DNA from: Campylobacterota bacterium
GTDB lineage: Bacteria; Campylobacterota; Campylobacteria; Campylobacterales; QNZT01
Assembly: GCA_022600175.1 (NCBI GenBank)
Contig: JAHZKW010000021.1
Coordinates: forward strand, 1-36,739
Reading direction: 5' to 3'
Length of the DNA: 36,739 bases
Under the pieces are notes generated by a model. That model ran no database searches, was not told where the DNA came from, and worked only from the letters and a program-made list of their open reading frames with translations. The position numbers and the translations under genes are program-made. Below are positions 1 through 7,339 of the stretch, piece by piece; position 1 is the first letter of the stretch, and every line of letters starts with the position of its first letter.

Positions 1-1
1 C

Positions 2-1180
2 ATTGATGATTTTATCCAAAAAGAGTCTTCAGCAGGTATATTGCTGATCATTGTTACCATTTTAGCCCTCATACTACAAAACAGTTTTCTTTCTGAATTT
101 TACAACAGTTTTTTACATACCCATGTTGAGATCAGATTTGGTAACTTACAAATTGCTAAGCCTCTACTCTTATGGGTCAATGATGGTCTTATGGCAGTCT
201 TTTTCTTTCTTATAGGATTAGAAGTTAAACGCGAAATTATGGAGGGACATCTCTCTTCCTTATCCCAAGTAGCACTCCCTGGTATTGCCGCCATTGGAGG
301 AATGGTAGTTCCTGCACTCTTTTATGTTGCATTTAACAGTGGTGATAGCTTCGCAATGAGTGGTTGGGCAATCCCTACAGCTACAGATATTGCTTTTGCA
401 CTAGGGATTCTCTCTTTACTTGGAAACCGTGTACCAATTTCATTAAAACTCTTTTTGATGGCACTTGCAATCATTGACGATTTAGGGGCTATTATTATCA
501 TTGCCCTCTTTTATACTAGCGAACTCTCTACCCTTTCAATTGCCCTTGCTACTGGATCACTCGTTGTACTTTTCATCATGAATCGTATAGGAGTAATCAA
601 AAAAGCGGCCTTTATTTTAGTGGGTATAGTTCTTTGGGTCAGTGTATTAAAATCTGGTGTACACGCTACTTTAGCAGGCGTTGCCCTTGCATTTTTGATC
701 CCAATGACTTCTAAAGGAGAAGATGGGAAGACCTTCTCAATGGCAAAAGAGCTCGAACATGACCTTCACTACTGGGTCGCATTTATGATACTACCACTTT
801 TTGCATTTGTCAACGCAGGTGTCAACTTACAAGGTATCTCAATGGATGAAATGTTTGGATCAGTTCCAATGGGTATTATCGTAGGACTTTTTATCGGTAA
901 ACAAGTTGGTGTTTTTGGATTTAGTTGGATAGCCATCAAAACTGGCGTCGCAAGCTTACCGCAAAACAGCAACTGGATGCAGCTTTATGGTGTCTCGATT
1001 TTAACAGGTATCGGATTTACCATGAGTTTATTTGTCGACTCACTCGCATTTAACGACACAGATAAGTTTCACTATGCTGATAAGCTAGCTATCTTAATAG
1101 GATCTTTTCTCTCAGGAATTGTGGGATATCTCATCTTAAAAAAAGCAAAACCAGCACAACAAGAAGAACCAAAGGCGTAA
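2..1180 (+). CDS. nhaA: Na+/H+ antiporter NhaA (5' end outside window)
   Basis: Inner-membrane Na+/H+ exchanger that uses the proton gradient to expel sodium. The frame is open from base 2 with no stop, and residues before the first internal TTG (41) already match the NhaA N-terminus (ESSAGILL), so the true start lies left of the window. Family landmarks are intact: LIGLEVKREI in the early helices, the segment GWAIPTATDIAFALG holding the equivalent of E. coli Asp133, and ALAIIDDLGA holding the Asp163/Asp164 pair that binds and carries cations. The late GLFIGKQ segment has the lysine expected on TM10, followed by GIGFTMSLFV. About 390 residues are visible, close to full length. A weak hairpin overlaps the stop codon. 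Identity is seen directly; physiological role is from the family. Confidence 0.96.
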   Translation: MDDFIQKESSAGILLIIVTILALILQNSFLSEFYNSFLHTHVEIRFGNLQIAKPLLLWVNDGLMAVFFFLIGLEVKREIMEGHLSSLSQVALPGIAAIGGMVVPALFYVAFNSGDSFAMSGWAIPTATDIAFALGILSLLGNRVPISLKLFLMALAIIDDLGAIIIIALFYTSELSTLSIALATGSLVVLFIMNRIGVIKKAAFILVGIVLWVSVLKSGVHATLAGVALAFLIPMTSKGEDGKTFSMAKELEHDLHYWVAFMILPLFAFVNAGVNLQGISMDEMFGSVPMGIIVGLFIGKQVGVFGFSWIAIKTGVASLPQNSNWMQLYGVSILTGIGFTMSLFVDSLAFNDTDKFHYADKLAILIGSFLSGIVGYLILKKAKPAQQEEPKA

Positions 1181-1191
1181 CACCTTTGGTT
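1167..1191 (+). terminator. Hairpin overlapping the nhaA stop codon
   Basis: Nine-base stem AACCAAAGG/CCTTTGGTT with a 7-nt loop that contains the nhaA TAA. There is only a short U-rich tail, so it is a weak terminator or a 3'-end stabiliser. Confidence 0.45.
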
Positions 1192-1225
1192 TATATCATC
1201 GTTTTGCAATAGAATAAAACTGTTC

Positions 1226-1234
1226 TGCTATAAT
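1226..1234 (+). promoter_or_regulatory. Extended -10 promoter for the MATE gene
   Basis: TGCTATAAT is a perfect extended -10 twenty bases before the ATG. A TTGCAA at 1204-1209 could be a -35, but the 19-nt spacing is long, which fits the -10-dominated promoters of Campylobacterota. Confidence 0.6.
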
Positions 1235-1253
1235 CCACACTAAAAAGAGCTCT

Positions 1254-2582
1254 ATGCTAAAAAATATCAATAAAGCAAAACATCAAAAAATCCTCAAACT
1301 CTCTATCCCCGCGGCACTAAACTCTTTGTTAGATATGTTACAAGTTATTACCGATCTTATCATGGTTGGTCGTATTTCAGCTTTTGCAGTGGCAGCTGTA
1401 GGGCTTGGGCTTCAAAGTTTGATGTTTGTTTTTGCAATTTTAACCCTCTTACATGTAGGTACAAACGCCCTCTTATCGCGATTTATAGGTGCACAAAAAT
1501 TCAAGCAAGCCTCTTTAGGACTCTCCTCACTGCTACGTTTTGCATTTTTACTTAGTCTTCCAGTAACTTTATTATGGTATTTTCTCGCTCCCAAACTCTT
1601 TATTTGGTTTGATACCGCTCCCGAAGTTATCACACTGGGAAGTGCTTATGTAAGTATATTGACCTACATGTTACCATTTGTCTTTATCAAACTGGTATTT
1701 GTAACCGCACTTACAGCATCAGGTGATACCAAGACACCTTTTTATATTAAATTGGGTTCTATCATGGTCAATGTCTTCTTAAACTGGGTACTGATCTATG
1801 GAAATCTTGGTGCTCCTGCACTGGGTGTTGAAGGTGCTGCAATCGCTACAGTGATTGTTAATATTCTAGAACTTATGATCTATATCTGGCTATATACTAC
1901 ACATAAAACACCTTATACACCTCTAGTACGTTATACTAAAAGTCTTATCAACCGTGCTCTCAAAGTAGGGATTCCTGCCTCTTTAGAGCGTACACTTACC
2001 TTTGGCTCTTTTATGCTTTTTACAATGATCATTGCACGTTTTGGCACTGAATCACTAGCAGGATATCAGATAGGACTTCGCATTGAGGGGATAGCGTTTA
2101 TGCCAGGTATTGGTTTTACCATAGCAGCAATGGCGCTTATGGGACAAGGGTTAGGTGCTAAAAATCCTCAAATGGCACGTGAGGATGTCATGTTAGTACT
2201 AAAATATACCGTTGGTTTTATGTTCTTTTTAGGGTTTTTTATGATCTTTACACCTGAGCCTATTGTTTGGCTCTTTACAGATGATCTACAAACCATCAAA
2301 GAAGCAAGTCTCTATCTACGTATCGTTGGACTTTCACAGATTCCACTGGCATTTAACTTTGTACTAAGTGGCGCACTTAGAGGAGCGGGAGATACAAAAA
2401 GAACACTACGCATCAATCTTACTTCACTCTGGCTCGTACGTATCATTCCTGCGTTTGTATTGGCTTACTATTTTGAATCTATTCTTTTTGTCTATCTTGC
2501 CATGATCAGTGATACCTTTGTCAAAGGCTATCTACTTTGGCGTGCTTTTGACAAAGGAGAGTGGCAAAAAATCAAGGTTTAA
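1254..2582 (+). CDS. MATE family multidrug/toxin efflux transporter
   Basis: Inner-membrane cation-coupled exporter of the MATE superfamily (NorM/DinF type), 442 residues and about 12 membrane helices, the usual length. The two halves each show a MATE repeat. The first carries LHVGTNALLSRFIGA and a following TALTASGDTKTPF. The second carries the equivalent LSGALRGAGDTKRT near residue 375, a typical MATE signature after TM10. An AAGAG ribosome site precedes the ATG. It is transcribed from its own extended -10 promoter after nhaA. The stop codon overlaps that of the convergent DUF6515 gene by 4 nt (TTAA). The substrate cannot be told from sequence. Confidence 0.93.
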   Translation: MLKNINKAKHQKILKLSIPAALNSLLDMLQVITDLIMVGRISAFAVAAVGLGLQSLMFVFAILTLLHVGTNALLSRFIGAQKFKQASLGLSSLLRFAFLLSLPVTLLWYFLAPKLFIWFDTAPEVITLGSAYVSILTYMLPFVFIKLVFVTALTASGDTKTPFYIKLGSIMVNVFLNWVLIYGNLGAPALGVEGAAIATVIVNILELMIYIWLYTTHKTPYTPLVRYTKSLINRALKVGIPASLERTLTFGSFMLFTMIIARFGTESLAGYQIGLRIEGIAFMPGIGFTIAAMALMGQGLGAKNPQMAREDVMLVLKYTVGFMFFLGFFMIFTPEPIVWLFTDDLQTIKEASLYLRIVGLSQIPLAFNFVLSGALRGAGDTKRTLRINLTSLWLVRIIPAFVLAYYFESILFVYLAMISDTFVKGYLLWRAFDKGEWQKIKV

Positions 2583-3259
2583 TACCCCTTGACCACCTTA
2601 TAAATTATTCGTCCATTTCGTTTTTTAGATTTGAAATAAACACCTTCTGCTTCCCAATAATGTCTACCATCTATAACAACTCTCACTGCACCAGCTGGCA
2701 AATTATGTGCAATATCTCCTAACTGGTAGTGATAATGTGGTACATTGTAAGAGGCTGTCGAGGCACAATAAGTACTCGGTACATCAACAACACAATATCC
2801 CTTTCGACGCCTATCCCAACTATAATAGACATCATTATAGTGATAATAGTGTCGGTTATTGATGTAAACTTTAGTATACCCATGTGGCAATGTATAAACT
2901 AAAGCACCAACTGGTGCATGTACAACCGTATATCCACTATGATAAGGCCTATAAAATACACCACTAACATAGTGATAAGTCAATCCACCCAATACAAAAT
3001 GAAAAGCATTACTCTGCAAACGTTTGACACGATGTCCAGGACGATAATGTTTCACAATAGTCGCTTTTGGTCTATATCTATTGGGATGTATATGCTTTTT
3101 ATCTGTATGTTGTACCACTTTATGTTTTGCTGGACGATATACCTTTTTAGCAGTATGATATTTAGGTGTTTTCACCAACTTTCTATGTTGAGTCTCCGCA
3201 TAGAGTGTAGAGGCAAACAACAAAACTGCTAAAGAACTTAAAACAACCATCTTTTGCAT
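2579..3259 (-). CDS. Exported DUF6515-like protein
   Basis: Predicted 226-residue exported protein of unknown function. The start is placed at the ATG at 3259 because AAGGAGAG lies five bases upstream; a TTG 18 bases earlier is in frame but would overlap this ribosome site. A signal peptide (MQKMVVLSSLAVLLFASTLYA) is followed by a basic His/Lys/Tyr-rich linker. Two related modules follow, each built as a GA...LP.G...V.I..RHY...VYY pattern, at roughly residues 105-150 and 180-226. This Tyr-rich pattern resembles DUF6515 proteins of envelope origin. It converges with the MATE gene. Export is well supported; the family name is from memory and function is unknown. Confidence 0.8.
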   Translation of the reverse strand: MQKMVVLSSLAVLLFASTLYAETQHRKLVKTPKYHTAKKVYRPAKHKVVQHTDKKHIHPNRYRPKATIVKHYRPGHRVKRLQSNAFHFVLGGLTYHYVSGVFYRPYHSGYTVVHAPVGALVYTLPHGYTKVYINNRHYYHYNDVYYSWDRRRKGYCVVDVPSTYCASTASYNVPHYHYQLGDIAHNLPAGAVRVVIDGRHYWEAEGVYFKSKKRNGRIIYKVVKGY

Positions 3260-3377
3260 AATCTCTCCTTTATTCAAAATCTATCCTCAGTGTAAAAGAA
3301 AATGATGAAATAATCGGGGAATCTATATTAATGAATATTAACAAGAGATAACAACATAATGAAGTCATAAAATAATC

Positions 3378-3386
3378 TGATATAAT
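3378..3386 (+). promoter_or_regulatory. Extended -10 promoter for the hydrolase/flavin reductase pair
   Basis: TGATATAAT, a perfect extended -10, ends about 20 bases before the start codon of the hydrolase gene. No convincing -35 is seen. Confidence 0.6.
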
Positions 3387-3405
3387 TTTTGTAAGAAATG
3401 AGGAA

Positions 3406-3948
3406 ATGATGAAAAAAGTATTACTATTACATGGGTGGGGAGGCAGTGACTATCCACATTGGCAAAGTTGGTTGGCAGGTGAGATTGCAAAAACATATGG
3501 AAATGTCTCTTTCCCACTCTTAGACAATCCACACTTCCCAAGTAAAAATAGACAAATGCGTCAAATTAAAAGATTACTTTTAGAAGAGAAACCAGATATT
3601 GTGATATGCCATTCACTCGCATGTACACTTTGGTTTCATCTATGTCAAGAGGCAAATATCACACCTATTGAACATCTACTTTTAGTTGCACCACCCTCTA
3701 TAGAGACGAATATTGATACGATCAAAACATTTTTTCCTGTTATAATTCCAACAGACCTTTATGCAAAAGAAGTCATGGTTGTGACCTCTACAAATGATCC
3801 TTATCTAAACATTAAAGAGGCACATCACATACAAAAAACCTTAGGAGTTGAAATGAAAATTATCGAAAATGCAGGACATATCAACGATGAGAGCGGTTAT
3901 GGAAACTGGCCATGGGTATATAACTGGGTTAAGGAGCGTCTGAAATGA
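3406..3948 (+). CDS. RBBP9/YdeN family serine hydrolase
   Basis: Cytoplasmic alpha/beta hydrolase of about 180 residues, the usual size for the RBBP9/YdeN group. The N-terminal strand and oxyanion loop read LLLHGWGGSDYPHWQSWL. The nucleophile elbow is ICHSLACT, with Ser near residue 67 in place of the usual GHSLG. The acid is probably in TSTNDPY and the catalytic His in NAGHINDESGYGNWP near the C-terminus, a stretch typical of the family. Two adjacent ATGs (3406 and 3409) are possible, and the second is better spaced from the AGGAA. The end overlaps the next gene by ATGA, so the two are translationally coupled. The substrate is unknown. Confidence 0.88.
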   Translation: MMKKVLLLHGWGGSDYPHWQSWLAGEIAKTYGNVSFPLLDNPHFPSKNRQMRQIKRLLLEEKPDIVICHSLACTLWFHLCQEANITPIEHLLLVAPPSIETNIDTIKTFFPVIIPTDLYAKEVMVVTSTNDPYLNIKEAHHIQKTLGVEMKIIENAGHINDESGYGNWPWVYNWVKERLK

Positions 3949-4538
3949 TTATTGACTTTAATACAATAAATCCTACAGATATCTATAAACTCATCAGTCA
4001 AAGTGTCATACCTCGTCCTATTGCATGGATAGTAACAGAAGATGAAGGTATCATCAATATTGCACCATTTAGCTATTTTACACCACTATCCTCTAATCCA
4101 CCTACTATGGTTATCTCCATAGGGCATAAATCAGATGGTACACCAAAAGATACACTCTATAATCTAAGAAAACATAAACGCTGTACAATCTGTATTGCAG
4201 AGCCTTCAGAACTTGAAGCATTAACTCTTAGTGCACAACCTCTAGATAAAGCCAAGAGTGAAGCTAAAGCTTTTAACATTGAAACAGAGATTATTGATGA
4301 AATATTTCCTCCAATCATAAAAGATATACAAACTGCTTATCTTTGTACCCTATATCAAGAAGTTTCACTTCCAGGTAGTAAGACAATACCACTCATTGTT
4401 GAGATAAATCAAATGCATATTGCAGAACGTGCGATTAAAGATATTGAAAAACTACAGCTTGAGATAAATCCAATAGCAAGAATAGGAAAAACTTATGCAG
4501 AGATAGGAGAGGAACTAAAAATACCTAAAATTTTATAG
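3945..4538 (+). CDS. Flavin reductase-like FMN-binding protein
   Basis: A 197-residue split-barrel flavoprotein of the flavin reductase-like/flavoredoxin type, which binds FMN and passes electrons to or from a partner. The diagnostic N-terminal stretch VIPRPIAWIVTEDE is followed by INIAPFSYFTPLSSNPPTM, then by GTPKDTLYNL, the canonical FMN phosphate and flavin-contact region. It lacks a signal peptide. ATGA overlap with the preceding hydrolase implies co-translation, so the two may act on one small molecule, but no pathway can be named. A weak GC hairpin with a T-tail follows the stop. Confidence 0.9.
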   Translation: MIIDFNTINPTDIYKLISQSVIPRPIAWIVTEDEGIINIAPFSYFTPLSSNPPTMVISIGHKSDGTPKDTLYNLRKHKRCTICIAEPSELEALTLSAQPLDKAKSEAKAFNIETEIIDEIFPPIIKDIQTAYLCTLYQEVSLPGSKTIPLIVEINQMHIAERAIKDIEKLQLEINPIARIGKTYAEIGEELKIPKIL

Positions 4539-4562
4539 AATCCCTAAATGGTGGGGTTTTAT
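4539..4562 (+). terminator. Weak terminator after the flavin reductase gene
   Basis: Stem AATCCC/GGGGTT (one T-G pair) with an 8-nt loop, followed by TTTAT, starting at the stop codon of the preceding gene. Confidence 0.45.
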
Positions 4563-4581
4563 CCCGAAATAAATAATTACT

Positions 4582-4600
4582 AATTATGATAACCATAATC
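4582..4600. promoter_or_regulatory. Possible Fur-type operator upstream of the FccB-like gene
   Basis: The 19-mer AATTATGATAACCATAATC matches the classical Fur consensus at 15 of 19 positions by hand count and contains the inverted pair ATTATG/CATAAT. It lies about 60 bases upstream of the predicted -10. An iron link would suit an operon encoding an Fe-S protein and a cytochrome, but AT-rich intergenic DNA can match by chance. Confidence 0.35.
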
Positions 4601-4655
4601 AAAAAATATTTCATAAGAAAAAGTTATCATTTAAGCACTTCTTAATATAATAAAA

Positions 4656-4664
4656 TGTTATAAT
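4656..4664 (+). promoter_or_regulatory. Extended -10 promoter of the redox operon
   Basis: TGTTATAAT is a perfect extended -10 located 36 bases before the ATG of the FccB-like gene. Confidence 0.6.
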
Positions 4665-4700
4665 AATCCTGTCATTTTATCAAACATAAGGAGCGAGAAT

Positions 4701-6086
4701 ATGGAAAGAAGAGATTTATTCAAAGTTGCAGGTGTTGGTGTAGCAGCTGTAACATTATCAGCTTGTACTGCGTCAAATGCAGCATCAAGTGCTGTTGCAG
4801 GAGCAACAAAAGCATTTAGAGCAAAATCAACAGGTAAAAGAGTTGTTGTTGTTGGTGGTGGTTTTGGTGGTCTAACAATGGCAAAACAACTTAGAGCAAA
4901 AGATAAAAGCCTTGAAGTTATTGTTCTAGAGAAAAAAGATATCTTTATGGCATGCCCATACAGCAATACCTATCTAGGTGGTCTTAAAGGTGTTAATCTT
5001 GATACACTTACACATGATTACTATGCACCAGCAAATGCGCATGGATATGAGTTTATCCAAACAGAAGTTACGGGAATTGATAGAGGAAGTAAAACAGTTA
5101 CAACAACCAGTGGAACTATAGACTATGATATCCTTGTATTAAGTCCTGGTATTGCATACGATTATGCAAAACAATTCCCAACTTGGAGTAAAGAGAAGAT
5201 TAGCCATGTAGCACGTGCTTGTCCTGCTGCATTAATGCCAGGATCAGAACATTTAGCACTGAAGCGTCAACTCAATGATATGGATGATGGTGATGTTATT
5301 ATTATCCCACCTGCAAAAGGTAAATATAGATGTCCTCCAGCTCCTTATGAGAGAACAGCGATGGTTGCAAACTACATCAAGCAAGAAGGAATTGAAGGTA
5401 AAGTTATCGTTCTTGATACACGTGGCGGTAAATTTGCAAAAGGTAAAGCATTTAAAGAGAGTTGGAAAGAGATTTATGGAGACCTCATTGACTATAGAGG
5501 TAGTACAGAAATCATGGATGTTGATCCAGTTAAAAAAACTGTTACGTTTAAAGAGTTTGCAAATGATGATGATGAAAAAGGTACAGTTAAAACGCACAAA
5601 TATGAAGTTTGTAACCTCATTCCAAACAATGTTGCAAGCCCACTGATTAGAATGTCAGGTGTAAAAACTAATGGTGCTGGTTATGCTATCATGGATGGAA
5701 CAAGCTTTAGATCTAAAACAGATAAAAATATTTATGTTATTGGTGACTGTGTAGGTCACGGTATCCCACCAAGTGGTCAAACTGCTATCTGGGGAGCAAA
5801 AAGAGCTGCTTCTGAAATTGTTGCACAATTAGGAGGTGCTGCATTTGATTCAGGTTCAGGTCTTCCAGCAAACAATGCAAACGTATGTTTCTCTATGGTA
5901 AACGGTAATCCAAATGAAGCAATCATGGTAACCCATACATTCTCCGTAAATCCAGCAAATGGTAACCTTAAAGGAAAAGGAAATGTTCCAAAACCAAAAG
6001 ATGGTGGTGGAAAATTTAGATCAGCTGGAACTGGTAAACTTACAACTGAGTGGTTTAACGGTGTTATGAGAGAAATGTTCCTATAG
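4701..6086 (+). CDS. FccB-like flavocytochrome c sulfide dehydrogenase flavoprotein
   Basis: Predicted periplasmic FAD-dependent sulfide (or related sulfur compound) dehydrogenase, 461 residues. The N-terminus MERRDLFKVAGVGVAAV is a Tat-type signal, followed by a lipobox-like LSAC. The FAD site VVVGGGFGGL is at 50-58. Cys85 in ACPYSN corresponds to the cysteine that covalently binds FAD in Allochromatium FccB. Cys211 in RCPPAPYERT and Cys396 in VCFSM fit the redox-active disulfide pair. The second FAD-contact segment is YVIGDCVGHGIPPSGQ (345-360), and the C-terminal WFNGVMREMF ends as in FccB. A GGAGCGAG site precedes the ATG. No diheme FccA is nearby; a Rieske protein and a class II cytochrome follow instead. 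Substrate is inferred from the family and could be another sulfur compound. Confidence 0.88.
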   Translation: MERRDLFKVAGVGVAAVTLSACTASNAASSAVAGATKAFRAKSTGKRVVVVGGGFGGLTMAKQLRAKDKSLEVIVLEKKDIFMACPYSNTYLGGLKGVNLDTLTHDYYAPANAHGYEFIQTEVTGIDRGSKTVTTTSGTIDYDILVLSPGIAYDYAKQFPTWSKEKISHVARACPAALMPGSEHLALKRQLNDMDDGDVIIIPPAKGKYRCPPAPYERTAMVANYIKQEGIEGKVIVLDTRGGKFAKGKAFKESWKEIYGDLIDYRGSTEIMDVDPVKKTVTFKEFANDDDEKGTVKTHKYEVCNLIPNNVASPLIRMSGVKTNGAGYAIMDGTSFRSKTDKNIYVIGDCVGHGIPPSGQTAIWGAKRAASEIVAQLGGAAFDSGSGLPANNANVCFSMVNGNPNEAIMVTHTFSVNPANGNLKGKGNVPKPKDGGGKFRSAGTGKLTTEWFNGVMREMFL

Positions 6087-6095
6087 AACTATCAT

Positions 6096-6120
6096 TATAC
6101 AAGGTTTTATACCTTGTATA
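6096..6120 (+). repeat. 10-bp hairpin between the flavoprotein and Rieske genes
   Basis: Perfect stem TATACAAGGT/ACCTTGTATA with a 5-nt TTTAT loop, 9 bases after the flavoprotein stop and 38 bases before the Rieske start. No U-run follows, so an mRNA-processing or partial-attenuation role is more likely than full termination. Confidence 0.6.
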
Positions 6121-6158
6121 AATCTCTTATCATATTTAATTACGGGGGGCCAAGATTA

Positions 6159-6887
6159 ATGGAAAGAAGAAATTTTATAAAATTATTAGGTGCTGGTGCA
6201 GCAGTTGCTGTAAGCCCATCTATGATCAATACCACACTACGTGCCGATGATGGTACACTATTTGAGGCGTATGAAAAAGTAAAACTCGTCGATGGCTTAG
6301 GCAAACCAATCAAAGCTTCATCACTCAAAAAAGAGGTCTCATATGTATTTAACTATCCACATGTAGGGACACCTTGTCTACTCATCGATATGGGTGCACC
6401 AACAGAGAAAAATGTTAACCTTAAAAGTGAACAAGGTGAGTCTTATATCTGGAAAGGTGGTGTAGGAGCCAATAGTAGCATTGTTGCTTACTCTGCAATC
6501 TGTTCACACCAATTAACACATCCAACAAAAAATGATAGTTTTATCAAGTATGTACCAAAAAATGAAAAAACTATGGCATATCAAAATGGTGGTGTTATCG
6601 TCTGTTCTTCACATCTTTCAGCTTTTGATGCAGGCGCAGGATGTAAAAATCTCAGTGGTGAAGCAAAACAACCACTTGCTTCTATTGTATTAGAGCATGA
6701 TAGTGCTACAGATGAACTCTATGCAGTTGCAGTTTTAGGATCAGATAAATTCCAAGACTATTTCAAATCATTTAAAGATGAGCTCAAAGAGTTCTATGGT
6801 GGTAAACGAAAAGCAAAGAAAAATATCAAAGACACAACTCAACTAGTAGAACTCACAGAATATACAAAAGAAGTCATCGCATACTAA
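6159..6887 (+). CDS. Tat-exported Rieske [2Fe-2S] protein
   Basis: Periplasmic electron carrier, 242 residues from the ATG at 6159. That start is chosen because it begins the Tat-type signal MERRNFIKLLGAGAAVAV and has a GGGGGGC stretch just upstream; a TTG at 6114 is in frame but falls in the hairpin. Rieske ligands are Cys115/His117 in AICSHQLTHP and Cys149/His152 in IVCSSHLSAFD. The two extra cysteines that form the disulfide in cytochrome bc1 Rieske proteins are absent, which usually goes with a lower potential or a different family. A further Cys162 is near the second ligand pair. The C-terminal ~50 residues are charged and helical. It sits between the FccB-like flavoprotein and a class II cytochrome, so a role in electron transfer between them is a reasonable inference. 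Confidence 0.87.
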   Translation: MERRNFIKLLGAGAAVAVSPSMINTTLRADDGTLFEAYEKVKLVDGLGKPIKASSLKKEVSYVFNYPHVGTPCLLIDMGAPTEKNVNLKSEQGESYIWKGGVGANSSIVAYSAICSHQLTHPTKNDSFIKYVPKNEKTMAYQNGGVIVCSSHLSAFDAGAGCKNLSGEAKQPLASIVLEHDSATDELYAVAVLGSDKFQDYFKSFKDELKEFYGGKRKAKKNIKDTTQLVELTEYTKEVIAY

Positions 6888-6896
6888 GGAGACCGG

Positions 6897-7316
6897 ATGA
6901 AAAACAAAACAACTAGATTTGTCGCAATGACACTCGTTTCACTGTTAGCAACATCAGGATTACAAGCAAGTCAAGAGACAAAACAGCAAAGACTTAAAGT
7001 GATGCATACTTACGCTGGTGCACTACATATGGTACAAGATGGTTTTTTATATAACAGTAGAACAAAAGTTTTAAACGGTGCAAAAACCCTTCATGATACA
7101 GCCAAAGATGTACTCAATCATGATATGGAGTCACACCTTCCAAAAAACCAAGCTTATACGCATAAGTTTGCAAGAAAAATTACAGAAAGAATTTTGGTAC
7201 ACGCTGACGGTATCACAGATGCGACCAAAAGAGCAAATCCACTCGAAGCAATGGATGAGTTTAACTATGTAATCAAACAGTGTACATCATGTCACTTACG
7301 CATAAGGAGTTGGTAG
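6897..7316 (+). CDS. Class II-type monoheme cytochrome c
   Basis: Small periplasmic c-type cytochrome, 139 residues. A Sec signal peptide ends near LQASQ. The only heme site, QCTSCH, is within the last ten residues, the arrangement of class II cytochromes (cytochrome c' / c-556 type), whose fold is a four-helix bundle with a C-terminal heme. The rest is helical and rich in Lys, His and Ala. TAAGGAGAC precedes the ATG, and the gap to the Rieske gene is only 9 bases, so it is the third gene of the operon. A hairpin overlaps its stop codon. It is the likely electron exit of the flavoprotein-Rieske pair. The sixth heme ligand and any gas binding cannot be deduced. Confidence 0.85.
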   Translation: MKNKTTRFVAMTLVSLLATSGLQASQETKQQRLKVMHTYAGALHMVQDGFLYNSRTKVLNGAKTLHDTAKDVLNHDMESHLPKNQAYTHKFARKITERILVHADGITDATKRANPLEAMDEFNYVIKQCTSCHLRIRSW

Positions 7317-7337
7317 GTTTTCTACCAACCCTCTTCT
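7309..7337 (+). terminator. Terminator at the end of the redox operon
   Basis: Perfect 8-bp stem GTTGGTAG/CTACCAAC with a 5-nt loop starting in the last codons of the cytochrome gene, followed by a C/T-rich tail. It separates this operon from the convergent propeller gene. Confidence 0.6.
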
Positions 7338-7339
7338 TG

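Noticed and set aside
41-46. TTG at 41 as start of nhaA
   Set aside because: The frame is open to base 2 and the residues before 41 match the NhaA N-terminus, so the gene begins outside the window.
5253-5597. 114-codon minus-strand and 123-codon plus-strand frames inside the FccB-like gene
   Set aside because: Both are shadows of a well-conserved coding sequence; composition (Asn/Phe/Ile or Met/Lys/Gln) is that of off-frame reading.
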